From Parvibaculum sp. (GTDB lineage: Bacteria > Pseudomonadota > Alphaproteobacteria > Parvibaculales > Parvibaculaceae), in contig JAUSMV010000012.1 of assembly GCA_030645235.1 (NCBI GenBank), positions 744,001-808,000 on the forward strand: a stretch of 64,000 bases of DNA. The letters run 5' to 3'. Each line of letters starts with the position of its first letter. Within the stretch, counting starts at the first letter, position 1. This document shows positions 19,795 through 28,536 of this stretch, piece after piece. The position numbers and the translations under genes are program-made. The notes beneath the pieces were generated by a model. That model ran no database searches. It saw nothing but the letters and a program-made list of their open reading frames with translations, and was not told the DNA's origin.

Positions 19795-20169
19795 TCAATC
19801 GTCGGGCGGAAAGTTGAAAGCCGCGAGGATCAGCTTGTCGGCGAGTTTGTTGCGCTTGGCGGGTGTGGTGGTGAGTTCAATGCAGGCGAGTTCGTCTTCG
19901 TGGCGCAGTACGCGACCAAGCGCAAAGCCGACATGGGGCACATCAAGCGCGACGGGTTCATGCGCGGCGGGCAGGGGCTGGCATTCGACCAAGGCACCGG
20001 TCGCTGACATTTCATGGATGATGCAGTCGGTATCCACACCGGCAAAGACAATACGGCCTTCGATGCGCGTGGCGATGCGCCGAAAGACGCGTCGGTTGGA
20101 CGCGTCATTTTGCGACGAAGGCGGCAGTTGCGAATGTTTGCTCATGGTCCGTTTCCCGGACCGCTCCAT
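19795..20169 (-). CDS. PilZ domain-containing protein
   Basis: NRRVFRRIATRIEGRIVF...CIIHEMSATGALVEC (RxxxR...D/NxSxxG pattern). Confidence 0.8.
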   Translation of the reverse strand: MERSGKRTMSKHSQLPPSSQNDASNRRVFRRIATRIEGRIVFAGVDTDCIIHEMSATGALVECQPLPAAHEPVALDVPHVGFALGRVLRHEDELACIELTTTPAKRNKLADKLILAAFNFPPDD

Positions 20170-20251
20170 TCAGCATGGGGGTCCGGGATCGAGCCTAAGC
20201 AAGGATGGTTGCCAAAGCGTTTGCGGCAAGTGTCCTATTTCGGGAGGGGGC

Positions 20252-21100
20252 CTATTTCGGGAGTTCGGCCAGAAAATCACCGATAACCTTCTCGAAATCG
20301 ATGCGTTTGCCGAGCGTGGCCATCGGGCCTGCCGTTAACCCGCCGTCAACTGCGATGGTCTGGCCGGTGACAAAGCTCGACGCGTCGCTCGCAAGGAAGA
20401 GCGCGGTTTCGGCAATATCACTCGGCATGCCGGAGCGCGGTGTTGGCTGGATTTTCGCCAGATGCTCCTGCATCACAACGGCGAGCTGGTCGGCGACCTG
20501 CGTGCCGAGGCCGAGACCTGCACCGAAAATTGACGTCGCAATACCGCCGGGGCAGATCGCATTGGAGCGCACGAAATGCGGTGCGAGCTGCAGCGCGGCG
20601 CAGCGCGAGAAATGATGCACGGCGGCCTTGCAGGCGGAATAGACGAGCGGGCCGTAACCGGCCTGCAGGCCCGCGACCGAGGCGGTCGAGATGATGCTGC
20701 CGGATTTTTGTGCGGTCATATGCGGCACGGCATATTTATAGCCGAGCACGACGCCCTTGAGCAGCACGCCGATCGTCTCGTCAAAACCGTTCATGTCGAT
20801 TTCGTGCAGCTCGCCGCCGACGCCGCCGTAACCGGCATTGTTGAACATCACATCGAGACGGCCGTATTTATTCACCGTATGCGCGACGAGATTTTTCACT
20901 TCATCTTCATGCGCCACGTTGGTGCGGCAATAGGAGAAGTTCGGCCCTAGCTCGCGCTCCATCGCCTCGCCCTTATGGTCCTGCAAATCGCCCGCGACGA
21001 CTTTCGCGCCTTCTTTGAGGAACAGATCCACCGTGCCGCGCCCGATGCCGCTGGTGCCGCCGGTGATGATGGCGACTTTGCCGCTCAGTCTTCCTGTCAT
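20252..21100 (-). CDS. SDR family oxidoreductase
   Basis: VAIITGGTSGIGRGTVDLF, NNAGYGG, YSACKAAVHHF. Confidence 0.93.
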   Translation of the reverse strand: MTGRLSGKVAIITGGTSGIGRGTVDLFLKEGAKVVAGDLQDHKGEAMERELGPNFSYCRTNVAHEDEVKNLVAHTVNKYGRLDVMFNNAGYGGVGGELHEIDMNGFDETIGVLLKGVVLGYKYAVPHMTAQKSGSIISTASVAGLQAGYGPLVYSACKAAVHHFSRCAALQLAPHFVRSNAICPGGIATSIFGAGLGLGTQVADQLAVVMQEHLAKIQPTPRSGMPSDIAETALFLASDASSFVTGQTIAVDGGLTAGPMATLGKRIDFEKVIGDFLAELPK

Positions 21101-21147
21101 TTTCTATTTCCCTGTTTGTTTTGTTTTTGGTTTTTATTCTAAATTCA

Positions 21148-21300
21148 ACCTCCCCCTTGTGGGGAGGTCAAAAAATCTTTTTTAGATTTTTTGGGTGGGG
21201 GATGCTGTGTTGCGGCACTTATTGCGCATTCATTGACCTTCGCTCCCCCCACCCAAAATATTCGAAGGCAAATATTTTGACCTCCCCACAAGGGGGAGGT
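21148..21300. repeat. multi-hairpin intergenic palindromic repeat R2 (opposite orientation to R1)
   Basis: Same terminal hairpins; arm order AAAAAATCT then AAAATATTC; central loop reads in reverse complement. Confidence 0.9.
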
Positions 21301-21308
21301 GGGTTCCT

Positions 21309-22100
21309 CTATCTTCCCTTAAACACCGCTTTTCGCTTTTCCATGAAGGCGGTGCGGCCTTCGGCATAGTCTTCGCTGTGGAAGCAGCGTTCGATCAGTT
21401 GATCGCAAAAGGCCGCGTCGAAATTGTCCGCCGCTTTGCGCGTTTCATCGACGATTTTCTTGGCGGTCATCACGGTGAGCGGCGCGTTGTCGGCGATGGT
21501 CGCGCAGGTGGTGCGGACTTCTGCTTCGAGCGCCTCGCGCGCATAGACGCGGTTGATGAGGCCCATGGCGAGGGCTTCATCGTGAGAGAAGCGTCGCGCG
21601 GTGAAGAAAATTTCTTTGGCATAGGCGGGGCCGACAATATCGACCAGACGTCGCGTGCCCGATGCGGCATAGGCAAGGCCGAGTTTGGCCGCCGGTATGC
21701 CGAAGGTGGAACCCGCGCTCGCAAAACGCAGATCGCAGGAGAGCGCGATGCCGAGGCCGCCGCCGATGCAATAGCCGTCGATCATGGCGATGGTGGGCCG
21801 CTCGGCGCGCGCGATGGTTTCAAAGGCCAGCGTGGTCGCGTCTTCGTATGTCACGACGCTGGCGGGATCGCCGCGCTGCGCTTCAAATTGCGAAATATCG
21901 GCGCCCGCGACAAAGGCTTTGTCGCCCGCGCCTTTCAGCACGATGGTTTTGATTTCGGGGTCGGCTTCAAAATCCGCAATGATCGACGGCACCGCCTGCC
22001 ACATGTCGAGGCTCACGGCGTTGAGCCGTTCGGGATTGTTGAAAATCATCCAGCCGATGTTGCCGTCTTTTTTGACGATCATGCGGGAGGTGGTGGACAT
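21309..22100 (-). CDS. enoyl-CoA hydratase family protein
   Basis: KAFVAGADISQFEAQRG, MIDGYCIGGGLGIALSCDLRFAS. Confidence 0.93.
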   Translation of the reverse strand: MSTTSRMIVKKDGNIGWMIFNNPERLNAVSLDMWQAVPSIIADFEADPEIKTIVLKGAGDKAFVAGADISQFEAQRGDPASVVTYEDATTLAFETIARAERPTIAMIDGYCIGGGLGIALSCDLRFASAGSTFGIPAAKLGLAYAASGTRRLVDIVGPAYAKEIFFTARRFSHDEALAMGLINRVYAREALEAEVRTTCATIADNAPLTVMTAKKIVDETRKAADNFDAAFCDQLIERCFHSEDYAEGRTAFMEKRKAVFKGR

Positions 22101-22193
22101 GGGCGGGCTCCATCGGCGGGGATTCGGATGGGCCGCATTGTGCCTGCCTAATAGTCAGGTGTCATCCTGTGGCTTGGGATACTCATAAAACTC

Positions 22194-22374
22194 ACCTCCC
22201 CCTTGTGGGGAGGTCAAAATATTCGTCTTCGAATATTTTGGGTGGGGGGAACGAAGTCTAATAAGTATTCCGAATTTGCCGCGGCACGGCGTACCCCCAC
22301 CCAAAAAATCTGAAGTAGATTTTTTGACCTCCCCACACCTTGCGCGTAGGCGCAAAGAAAAGGAGGGGGGAGGT
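22194..22374. repeat. multi-hairpin intergenic palindromic repeat R3 (extended right tip)
   Basis: As R1 but right terminal hairpin carries CCTTGCGCGTAGGCGCAAAGAAAAGGAGG extension. Confidence 0.9.
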
Positions 22375-22397
22375 GGAAAATTTATTGGATCGGAAAA

Positions 22398-23936
22398 TCA
22401 GACCGGCGCGACACATTCCAGCTTCGGGTCATGCACCTTCGGCAATGCGTCTTTCAAATCCGCCAGCAAATCCGACTTCAACGCAGCGTAGGCCGGATCG
22501 TTCCACAGGTTGCGCCATTGCTGCGGGTCGTTTTTGTGATCGTATAGCTCGCCTTCCGTGCCGTCATAGATCGTGCCCTTGAGGTATGACGTGATCGTGT
22601 AGCCGTCGCGATAGATCGTGCGCAGGCCCACGGTCGTGCCGTCCACATGCGTGCAGTCCCATTCGGTGAAGACGCGCTCGCGGCCCTGTGTGTCGCCTTC
22701 CGCGTCGGTCTTCGGCATGGGCTTGCCCTGCATCCAGCCCGGCACGGGCAGACCCGCAATCGCGCAGAAGGTCGGCGCGAGATCGACCTGACCCACCGGC
22801 GCTTTGACGGACGCGGGCACAACAGCGGCAGATTTCGCCGGACGCCAGATCATCGGCAGGCGCATCAGCGCATCGACATGGTACGGGCCTTTGAACAGCA
22901 GGCCGAACTCGCCCTGAAATTCGCCGTGGTCTGTGGTGAAGACAACATCCACATCATCGCCCCAGCCGCGCCTTTCGATCTCGGCCATGACCTTTGCGAT
23001 GGCTTCGTCGATCAGTTCATTTTCGACATGGGTATAGGCGTTGATTTCCTGCACCTGATCGGGCGTCATGTCGCAAGCGCGGAAATCCGGCGGCGCTTCA
23101 AAGTTTGTGACGCGCGTGCCGTTGTACCATTCAAGCCAATGCTGGGGCTTTTCTTTCAGCACCGCTTCGATCTTGTCTTTGGAGCCTGGATAAAATTCCG
23201 GCAGCGGCGTGTCGCGCCACGGATGACGACCCAGCTCGCTCGACGGCGGGTCCCACGGGTGATGCGGATCGGGAAAGGACATCCAGCAGAACCAGTCTTC
23301 GTCCGTACCCACCGTTTTCAGCCAATCAATCGTGCGGTCGGCCACCCAGTCGGTGTGGTAAAGCTCGCGCGCAATCGGATTGTTGTGGAGCTGACAGCCG
23401 CCCGTCTCGCCGCCGCCTGCGGCGTTCACCTGAAACTTGTCATTGAGGTTCTGGTAGAAATAGTCGAGCGCGCGCGGCTCCTTTGATTTCACCCAATCGC
23501 TGTAATGCAGGATCATCGGCGAATGTGTGGCGAGTTCCATATATTCAAAACCACGATGCGGCCCGTGCTCGTGCTTGCGCGACATTTGCGTTTCATAGAA
23601 TTGCTGTTTGAAATCCATGAAGGGTTCAAAATGCGCTTTGCCGATCAGCGCCGTGCGATAGCCGCCTTCGTCATGCAGATAGCGCGCGACAGACGGCGCA
23701 TCGACGGGGAGCGGCACACCGTTCATCCAGACGCCATGCGTGGACACATATTGCCCCGTCACCATGGTCGAGCGGGCGGGCATGCAAACGACGTTCTGAT
23801 TATGCGCGCGGGTATAGTTGATGCCATGCGCGGCGAGCGCGTCGATGGCGGGCGTCGCGGCCACCTTGCCGCCATTCGCGCCGATGGCGTCAAAGCGCAT
23901 TTGGTCCGTGGTGATAAACAAGATTTTGCGGCCCAT
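22398..23936 (-). CDS. sulfatase-like hydrolase
   Basis: GRKILFITTDQMRFDAIGANGG...NQNVVCMPARSTMVTGQY (sulfatase C-x-P/A-x-R motif). Confidence 0.93.
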   Translation of the reverse strand: MGRKILFITTDQMRFDAIGANGGKVAATPAIDALAAHGINYTRAHNQNVVCMPARSTMVTGQYVSTHGVWMNGVPLPVDAPSVARYLHDEGGYRTALIGKAHFEPFMDFKQQFYETQMSRKHEHGPHRGFEYMELATHSPMILHYSDWVKSKEPRALDYFYQNLNDKFQVNAAGGGETGGCQLHNNPIARELYHTDWVADRTIDWLKTVGTDEDWFCWMSFPDPHHPWDPPSSELGRHPWRDTPLPEFYPGSKDKIEAVLKEKPQHWLEWYNGTRVTNFEAPPDFRACDMTPDQVQEINAYTHVENELIDEAIAKVMAEIERRGWGDDVDVVFTTDHGEFQGEFGLLFKGPYHVDALMRLPMIWRPAKSAAVVPASVKAPVGQVDLAPTFCAIAGLPVPGWMQGKPMPKTDAEGDTQGRERVFTEWDCTHVDGTTVGLRTIYRDGYTITSYLKGTIYDGTEGELYDHKNDPQQWRNLWNDPAYAALKSDLLADLKDALPKVHDPKLECVAPV

Positions 23937-24091
23937 CAGGCTGTCTCCGCTTTTATTAATGGTTTTCATTAAACTAGCGGATGGGACCGCGCGGGGCAAG
24001 TGTGGCAAGGCAGGGCGAAGGGGGCAAGAGGTTCAATGAAGTCGTCATGCGCGGGCTTGACCCGCGTATCCACGCCTTACCTTTTCTTCGA

Positions 24092-24240
24092 ACCCTCCCC
24101 TTGAGGGAGGGTCAAACGGCGTCTTCGCCGTTTGGGGAGGGGGAACGAAGTTCAATGCAGGGCTGTGCTCTGATGTCAGACCGCGACCCCGCCCCAAAAA
24201 ATCTGAAGGAGATTTTTTGACCTTCCCTCAAGGGGAGGGT
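24092..24240. repeat. multi-hairpin intergenic palindromic repeat R4 (C-type: ACCCTCCC tips, CAAACGGCG arm)
   Basis: ACCCTCCCCTTGAGGGAGGGT ... CAAACGGCG/CGCCGTTTG ... CAAAAAATCT/AGATTTTTTG ... CCTTCCCTCAAGGGGAGGGT. Confidence 0.9.
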
Positions 24241-24283
24241 TGAAAAAAGGAAAACGCGAAGCAGCAGCAAAGCGTGAGAAACC

Positions 24284-24472
24284 TCAAACGCTCACATCAA
24301 CCGCATGGCCCATGCCCTGCGGCGCCGCCGCCTTCACCTGCTCAACAGCAGCAGACAGCATATTGGCAACCGCCTCGCCCTGCTCGTGCCCGGCCTTCAA
24401 CATAGCAATCTGCATCGCAGCTTGAGTCTGGCTCTGCGAGGTCGCGGCGACGATGGAGGCGAGATCGGACAT
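24284..24472 (-). CDS. YjfB-like putative motility protein
   Basis: 62 aa; MSDLASIVAATSQSQTQAAMQIAMLKAGHEQ...; resembles the YjfB family. Confidence 0.65.
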   Translation of the reverse strand: MSDLASIVAATSQSQTQAAMQIAMLKAGHEQGEAVANMLSAAVEQVKAAAPQGMGHAVDVSV

Positions 24473-24590
24473 GAGGGACTCAATGAGGGGAGAAAGGCGG
24501 GGAGTATGGAACGGAGAAAGTTTAGAGAAGGTTAGTTACAGTGGATTAGATCGTTCAGACTTTTGAGTTTTGATTGAAGTGCGAGAGCGA

Positions 24591-25295
24591 TTATTGCTGT
24601 GTGTTTTGATGAACTCTTTTTATAGAATCTAATAGGCGGCTGCCTGCGCCCACAATTTTTGAAAGCACTTTTATTTGCTCCTTGCAAGCTATGTGGTCCG
24701 TAGGTTTGGGATAGTTAATTTGATGATCAACTTCTCCCCAGATTTCTTCAAATAATGTTCGGACTTGGATTTCGCAATAAATATGTGATTTAGCTTTAGG
24801 TTGAACTAAGTAGTGTACGCTCGTATACGAGGTGGATTTCTGTGATACGGCTAAATCAAATTGTTCAAAAAATGCGGCCGCTTCTGGATCCCAAGTATAA
24901 GCCTTAGGGCGTTCCGCAAAAATCCAGTCTCCACTGGAAACTTTTTTTCTCACGATTGTATCTATTGCGCCGAAATCCTCTTGGAACAAATGCAATATTC
25001 TTACGCCGGCCAGATCAGTAATTTGTTTAAAGAAATTTTTGGCGTCAATTTTCTTTTCGGCTGACTTTCGGATTATTTTTTCGCTCAGGTGGTCTTTGTC
25101 TTTAAGTCGGCATCTGTAGGAATGAATAATGTTTTTGCCGCCAGTTTTTAGATCTGGATGAGTTCCGATGTGATTCACAACGCTGTCCATGAAAATTTTA
25201 ATTTCATGTTGTGAATCTGTGTAAAGATCAATTAGTTCAGAAATCTGCTTCTTACTTGGGCGGGGAAATTTTCTTTTAGGTTGAGTTTTTTTCAT
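24591..25295 (-). CDS. RelA/SpoT-domain nucleotidyltransferase (stand-alone, no HD domain evident)
   Basis: SYRCRLKDKDHLSEKI, QITDLAGVRILHLF, STSYTSVHYLV, CEIQVRTLFEEIWGEVDHQINY align with (p)ppGpp synthetase motifs. Confidence 0.9.
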   Translation of the reverse strand: MKKTQPKRKFPRPSKKQISELIDLYTDSQHEIKIFMDSVVNHIGTHPDLKTGGKNIIHSYRCRLKDKDHLSEKIIRKSAEKKIDAKNFFKQITDLAGVRILHLFQEDFGAIDTIVRKKVSSGDWIFAERPKAYTWDPEAAAFFEQFDLAVSQKSTSYTSVHYLVQPKAKSHIYCEIQVRTLFEEIWGEVDHQINYPKPTDHIACKEQIKVLSKIVGAGSRLLDSIKRVHQNTQQ

Positions 25296-26395
25296 AGCAA
25301 GTCGACCCTCGCCAGAAAATCTTCCGCAAATTCGCGGTAAGCTTTTCGTGTTGCTCTAAATTTTTCCTGATTTCCAGCAATGGTGCTTTGATCGGATGGT
25401 TCTAATTTTGGAAAATCGGGTAGCTTCCACATTGGCAGATGGTATTTTTGAGACATGCTGGGAAATGTGTTGTGACTGTGTATGACAGCGTTTTTTCCGA
25501 TTGATCCCTTAAGGATGTCTTTGAAATCCAGTATGTTGCCAGCAGCGACGTATTTTGAAATTGTTGAAGGGATTTGCTGAGCATAGTGAAAGTGTGCCTT
25601 CGCTAAGTGAAGATCATTGCTCTGGCCCGAATATCGTTTTGAGTTGTAGAGAGTAAATCCTATTAATCTTACAAACCTGTCTGGAAATTGAGTGCGTTTT
25701 GCATCGGGGAGGAGAAGGAAAATGCTTTCGAATTGCTTTCTCCATGTGCTCAACGCGGCGCCGATGTTTCTTATTCCGTAAACGGAAAAAAGATCAGGCG
25801 CACATGGAATTAGAAATCCATCGGCCAGAGACAGTAAGCTTCTATTTAAGGCACCCAAACTTGGAGAAGTGTCGAATATGACTATGCTATAGCCATACGA
25901 TTTTGCGTATTCGTAGGCCATTGATCTGGCGCGGGTGGCTGTGCGTATTGCTAGAGGATCGCCTTGATATATTCCACTCCAACGCTCGCCGACTTTTGCC
26001 TCGTAGAGGTGCAATGTTAGTCGTCCAGGAGCTAAATGAACATTCGGTGCGAGTTCAATAGGTGGTGGAAGTTGGTCAATTTCGGCCGTGCCATCTTCGG
26101 TTGGCTTTAACGAAAAGTGAATTGATCTTGGCTCGCGAACAAGCGAAGTGAAGTCTTTTGATCCGAGCTTTTCCCGCGCAGCTGAAAAATCTTCTACAAA
26201 ATCGTCTTCCTTTACCCAAATGTCGTGTATCTGTTCCATTTCTAGTGAAAAAATTGTGAGATTGCATTGAGGGTCTAAATCAACGAGCAGTATTTTCTTG
26301 CCCAGTTCCCCAAGAGCATGTGCAAGGTGATATGTGAGAGTTGTCTTTCCCACCCCTCCCTTGTTGTTGAAAATCGTGATGATTTTGGGGTTCAT
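25292..26395 (-). CDS. ParA-family ATPase (deviant Walker A)
   Basis: IITIFNNKGGVGKTTLTYHLAHALGELGKKILLVDLDPQCNLT; YSIVIFDTSPSLGALNRSLL; stop overlaps next start (ATGA). Confidence 0.93.
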   Translation of the reverse strand: MNPKIITIFNNKGGVGKTTLTYHLAHALGELGKKILLVDLDPQCNLTIFSLEMEQIHDIWVKEDDFVEDFSAAREKLGSKDFTSLVREPRSIHFSLKPTEDGTAEIDQLPPPIELAPNVHLAPGRLTLHLYEAKVGERWSGIYQGDPLAIRTATRARSMAYEYAKSYGYSIVIFDTSPSLGALNRSLLSLADGFLIPCAPDLFSVYGIRNIGAALSTWRKQFESIFLLLPDAKRTQFPDRFVRLIGFTLYNSKRYSGQSNDLHLAKAHFHYAQQIPSTISKYVAAGNILDFKDILKGSIGKNAVIHSHNTFPSMSQKYHLPMWKLPDFPKLEPSDQSTIAGNQEKFRATRKAYREFAEDFLARVDLL

Positions 26396-26437
26396 GAATT
26401 TTGCCTTGTACTGAGTAATTTGAGTGATTAAAGCAGG

Positions 26438-27268
26438 CTAAATAAAAATTTCCAATCTATTTTCCAAAAACCCCACCATCTCCACAAACGCCTGCCGATC
26501 CTGAATCATAAACATATGCCCGCCCTCGAACATCTTGAGTGTCGCGTTCGGCAGCCGCGTCATCATCTTCTCCTGCGTCTCCGGCAGCGCCTGACCGTCA
26601 TATTTCCCGCCGCAGACCAAAGTCGGGCACGTAATCTGTGCCAGACGGTCCCACGTATCATGTCCCGCCCGTGCCTCAAGCTGACGGCGCAGGCCCATCG
26701 CGTGATCTGGTTCATCTTTATAGGGATCATTCACCGCGTAAGCGACAAACTGTTCATACATCTCGCCGTTCGCCGCGATCCAGTCCGGCGTGCGGCGCGT
26801 GTCCATGATGGGGATCATGTGTTTGGCGCGCGCGACAGGCTCCATGTCCTGCACTTCATGCAGCGGATAAGACGCGCCGCCTGCGCCGCCGGGCGAGGTG
26901 CAGGCGAGGATGAGCCGGTCAACGAGATGCGGGTGCCGCAGCACGAGTTCCTGCGCCACCATGCCGCCAAACGAGACGCCGCAAATATGCGCGCGGGTCC
27001 AGCCCATGGCCGCCATCAGCCCCGCCGCGTCGTCGGCATAGTCGGCCATCGTGTAAGCGCGGTCAGGCTTTGAGCTTTGGCCAAGGCCGCGTTGGTCATA
27101 GGCCAGCGTGTCAAAATGCTTAGGGAAGGGGCCGTCCAGCGCATTGGGTTTGGCGCGGAGGTCGCTGCCGGTGCCGGAGATGAACAGCAGCGGTGAGCCT
27201 TCACCCTTCCGCTCATAGTAAAAGGTCAGGTCGCCCAATTTGGCGGTCGGCATCGGGCTATCTCCCAA
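26438..27268 (-). CDS. alpha/beta hydrolase
   Basis: LLFISGTGSDLRAK, AHICGVSFGGMVAQEL. Confidence 0.92.
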   Translation of the reverse strand: MGDSPMPTAKLGDLTFYYERKGEGSPLLFISGTGSDLRAKPNALDGPFPKHFDTLAYDQRGLGQSSKPDRAYTMADYADDAAGLMAAMGWTRAHICGVSFGGMVAQELVLRHPHLVDRLILACTSPGGAGGASYPLHEVQDMEPVARAKHMIPIMDTRRTPDWIAANGEMYEQFVAYAVNDPYKDEPDHAMGLRRQLEARAGHDTWDRLAQITCPTLVCGGKYDGQALPETQEKMMTRLPNATLKMFEGGHMFMIQDRQAFVEMVGFLENRLEIFI

Positions 27269-27481
27269 GTCTTCGGTAATACAGAATCTCTTGTAAATGG
27301 CGTTTGCCCGACCATATCACCAAGGTTGCGGAAAACGGGGGTTGGGTGGAACAGGACTGCGTTGTTGCGAGGTATTCGCAAAATTGCCCGTCATTTGTTG
27401 TACACCCCGCCCGTGTTAGACTAAACCTGAGCGCGCTTCGGGCCTATGGGCTGCGGGGCAACAAGTCACGGGAGTCCGGCC

Positions 27482-28321
27482 ATGTCGAAATCAGTTGAGC
27501 GCAATCGTTCGTCGGAGAAGTTGTCCGTCTGCGACCCTGTGTGGGACCGGTTGCGATCCGAGACGGAAGACATGGCGCTGAGCGAGCCTGCGCTCGCGGC
27601 CTTTTTCCATGTGACAGTGCTCCATCACAAAACATTCAATGCGTCGCTCTCCTATCAGCTCGCCCAAAAGGTCGGCAATTCGGAAGTGCGGGCGATGCAG
27701 CTCCGCGAATTGTTTGACGAAGCGCTCAACGACGATCCGTCGATTGCCGAAGCCGCGCGCGCCGACATCGTGGCCTATTACGAGCGCGATCCGGCCTGCA
27801 ATACTTATGCGCAGCCGCTGCTGTTCTTCAAAGGCTATGCGGCCCTGCAGCTTTACCGCGTCGCCCATTGGCTCTGGACCAAGGGCCGTCGCCCGATGGC
27901 GCTTTATATTCAGAGCCGCGTGTCGGAATTGTTTTCGGTCGACATTCACCCCGCCGCGCAAATCGGCAAGGGCGTGTTCATCGATCATGCCAATGGCATT
28001 GTGATCGGTGAAACGGCTGTCGTTGAAGACGATGTGTCGATGATGCATGGCGTGACGCTTGGTGGCACCGGCAAAGAAGTCGGCGACCGTCACCCGAAGA
28101 TCCGTCGCGGTGTGCTGATCAGCGTCGGCGCGAAAGTGCTCGGCAATATCGAAGTCGGCGAATATAGCCGCATCGGTGCCGGCAGCGTCGTGCTGCAATC
28201 CGTGCCGCCGCATTGCACGGCTGTCGGTGTGCCTGCCAAACTCGTCGGCTGCGCCGGTTGCGACAAGCCGAGCCACGAGATGGACCACATCATCAACGAA
28301 ACGACGCCCAGCGCGATTTGA
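27482..28321 (+). CDS. cysE: serine O-acetyltransferase
   Basis: Hexapeptide-repeat acyltransferase: DIHPAAQIGKGVFIDHANGIVIGETAVVEDDVSMMHGVTLGGTGKEVGDRHPKIRRGV. Confidence 0.96.
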   Translation: MSKSVERNRSSEKLSVCDPVWDRLRSETEDMALSEPALAAFFHVTVLHHKTFNASLSYQLAQKVGNSEVRAMQLRELFDEALNDDPSIAEAARADIVAYYERDPACNTYAQPLLFFKGYAALQLYRVAHWLWTKGRRPMALYIQSRVSELFSVDIHPAAQIGKGVFIDHANGIVIGETAVVEDDVSMMHGVTLGGTGKEVGDRHPKIRRGVLISVGAKVLGNIEVGEYSRIGAGSVVLQSVPPHCTAVGVPAKLVGCAGCDKPSHEMDHIINETTPSAI

Positions 28322-28334
28322 TTTCCTTTCTTGA

Positions 28335-28509
28335 ACCCTCCCCCTCCTTCTTGTTCGCGCCTACGCGCGAGGTGAGGGAGGGTCAAACGGCGTCTCGCCG
28401 TTTGGGGCGGGGGCGCGGTCTCTCGTCTGGTTCTGAATTTGCGGTGTCTTTCGTTCCCCCGCCCCAAAAAATCCAAGAAGATTTTTTGACCCTCCCTCAA
28501 GGGGAGGGT
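28335..28509. repeat. multi-hairpin intergenic palindromic repeat R5 (C-type, extended left tip)
   Basis: ACCCTCCCCCTCCTTCTTGTTCGCGCCTACGCGCGAGGTGAGGGAGGGT tip; CAAACGGCG arm; reversed central loop. Confidence 0.9.
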
Positions 28510-28536
28510 TGAGGTAGAGAGTTGAATCGCTCACTC

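Noticed and set aside
24591-26395. ParA-like gene as part of a canonical chromosomal parABS locus
   Set aside because: No ParB partner, parS-like site or gid/rsmG neighbourhood; paired instead with a RelA/SpoT-type protein.
18732-28509. Possible CRISPR array from repeated GGGGAGGT-type units
   Set aside because: Repeats are kilobases apart, palindromic with internal modules and no regular spacers; no cas genes. Dispersed intergenic elements, not CRISPR.
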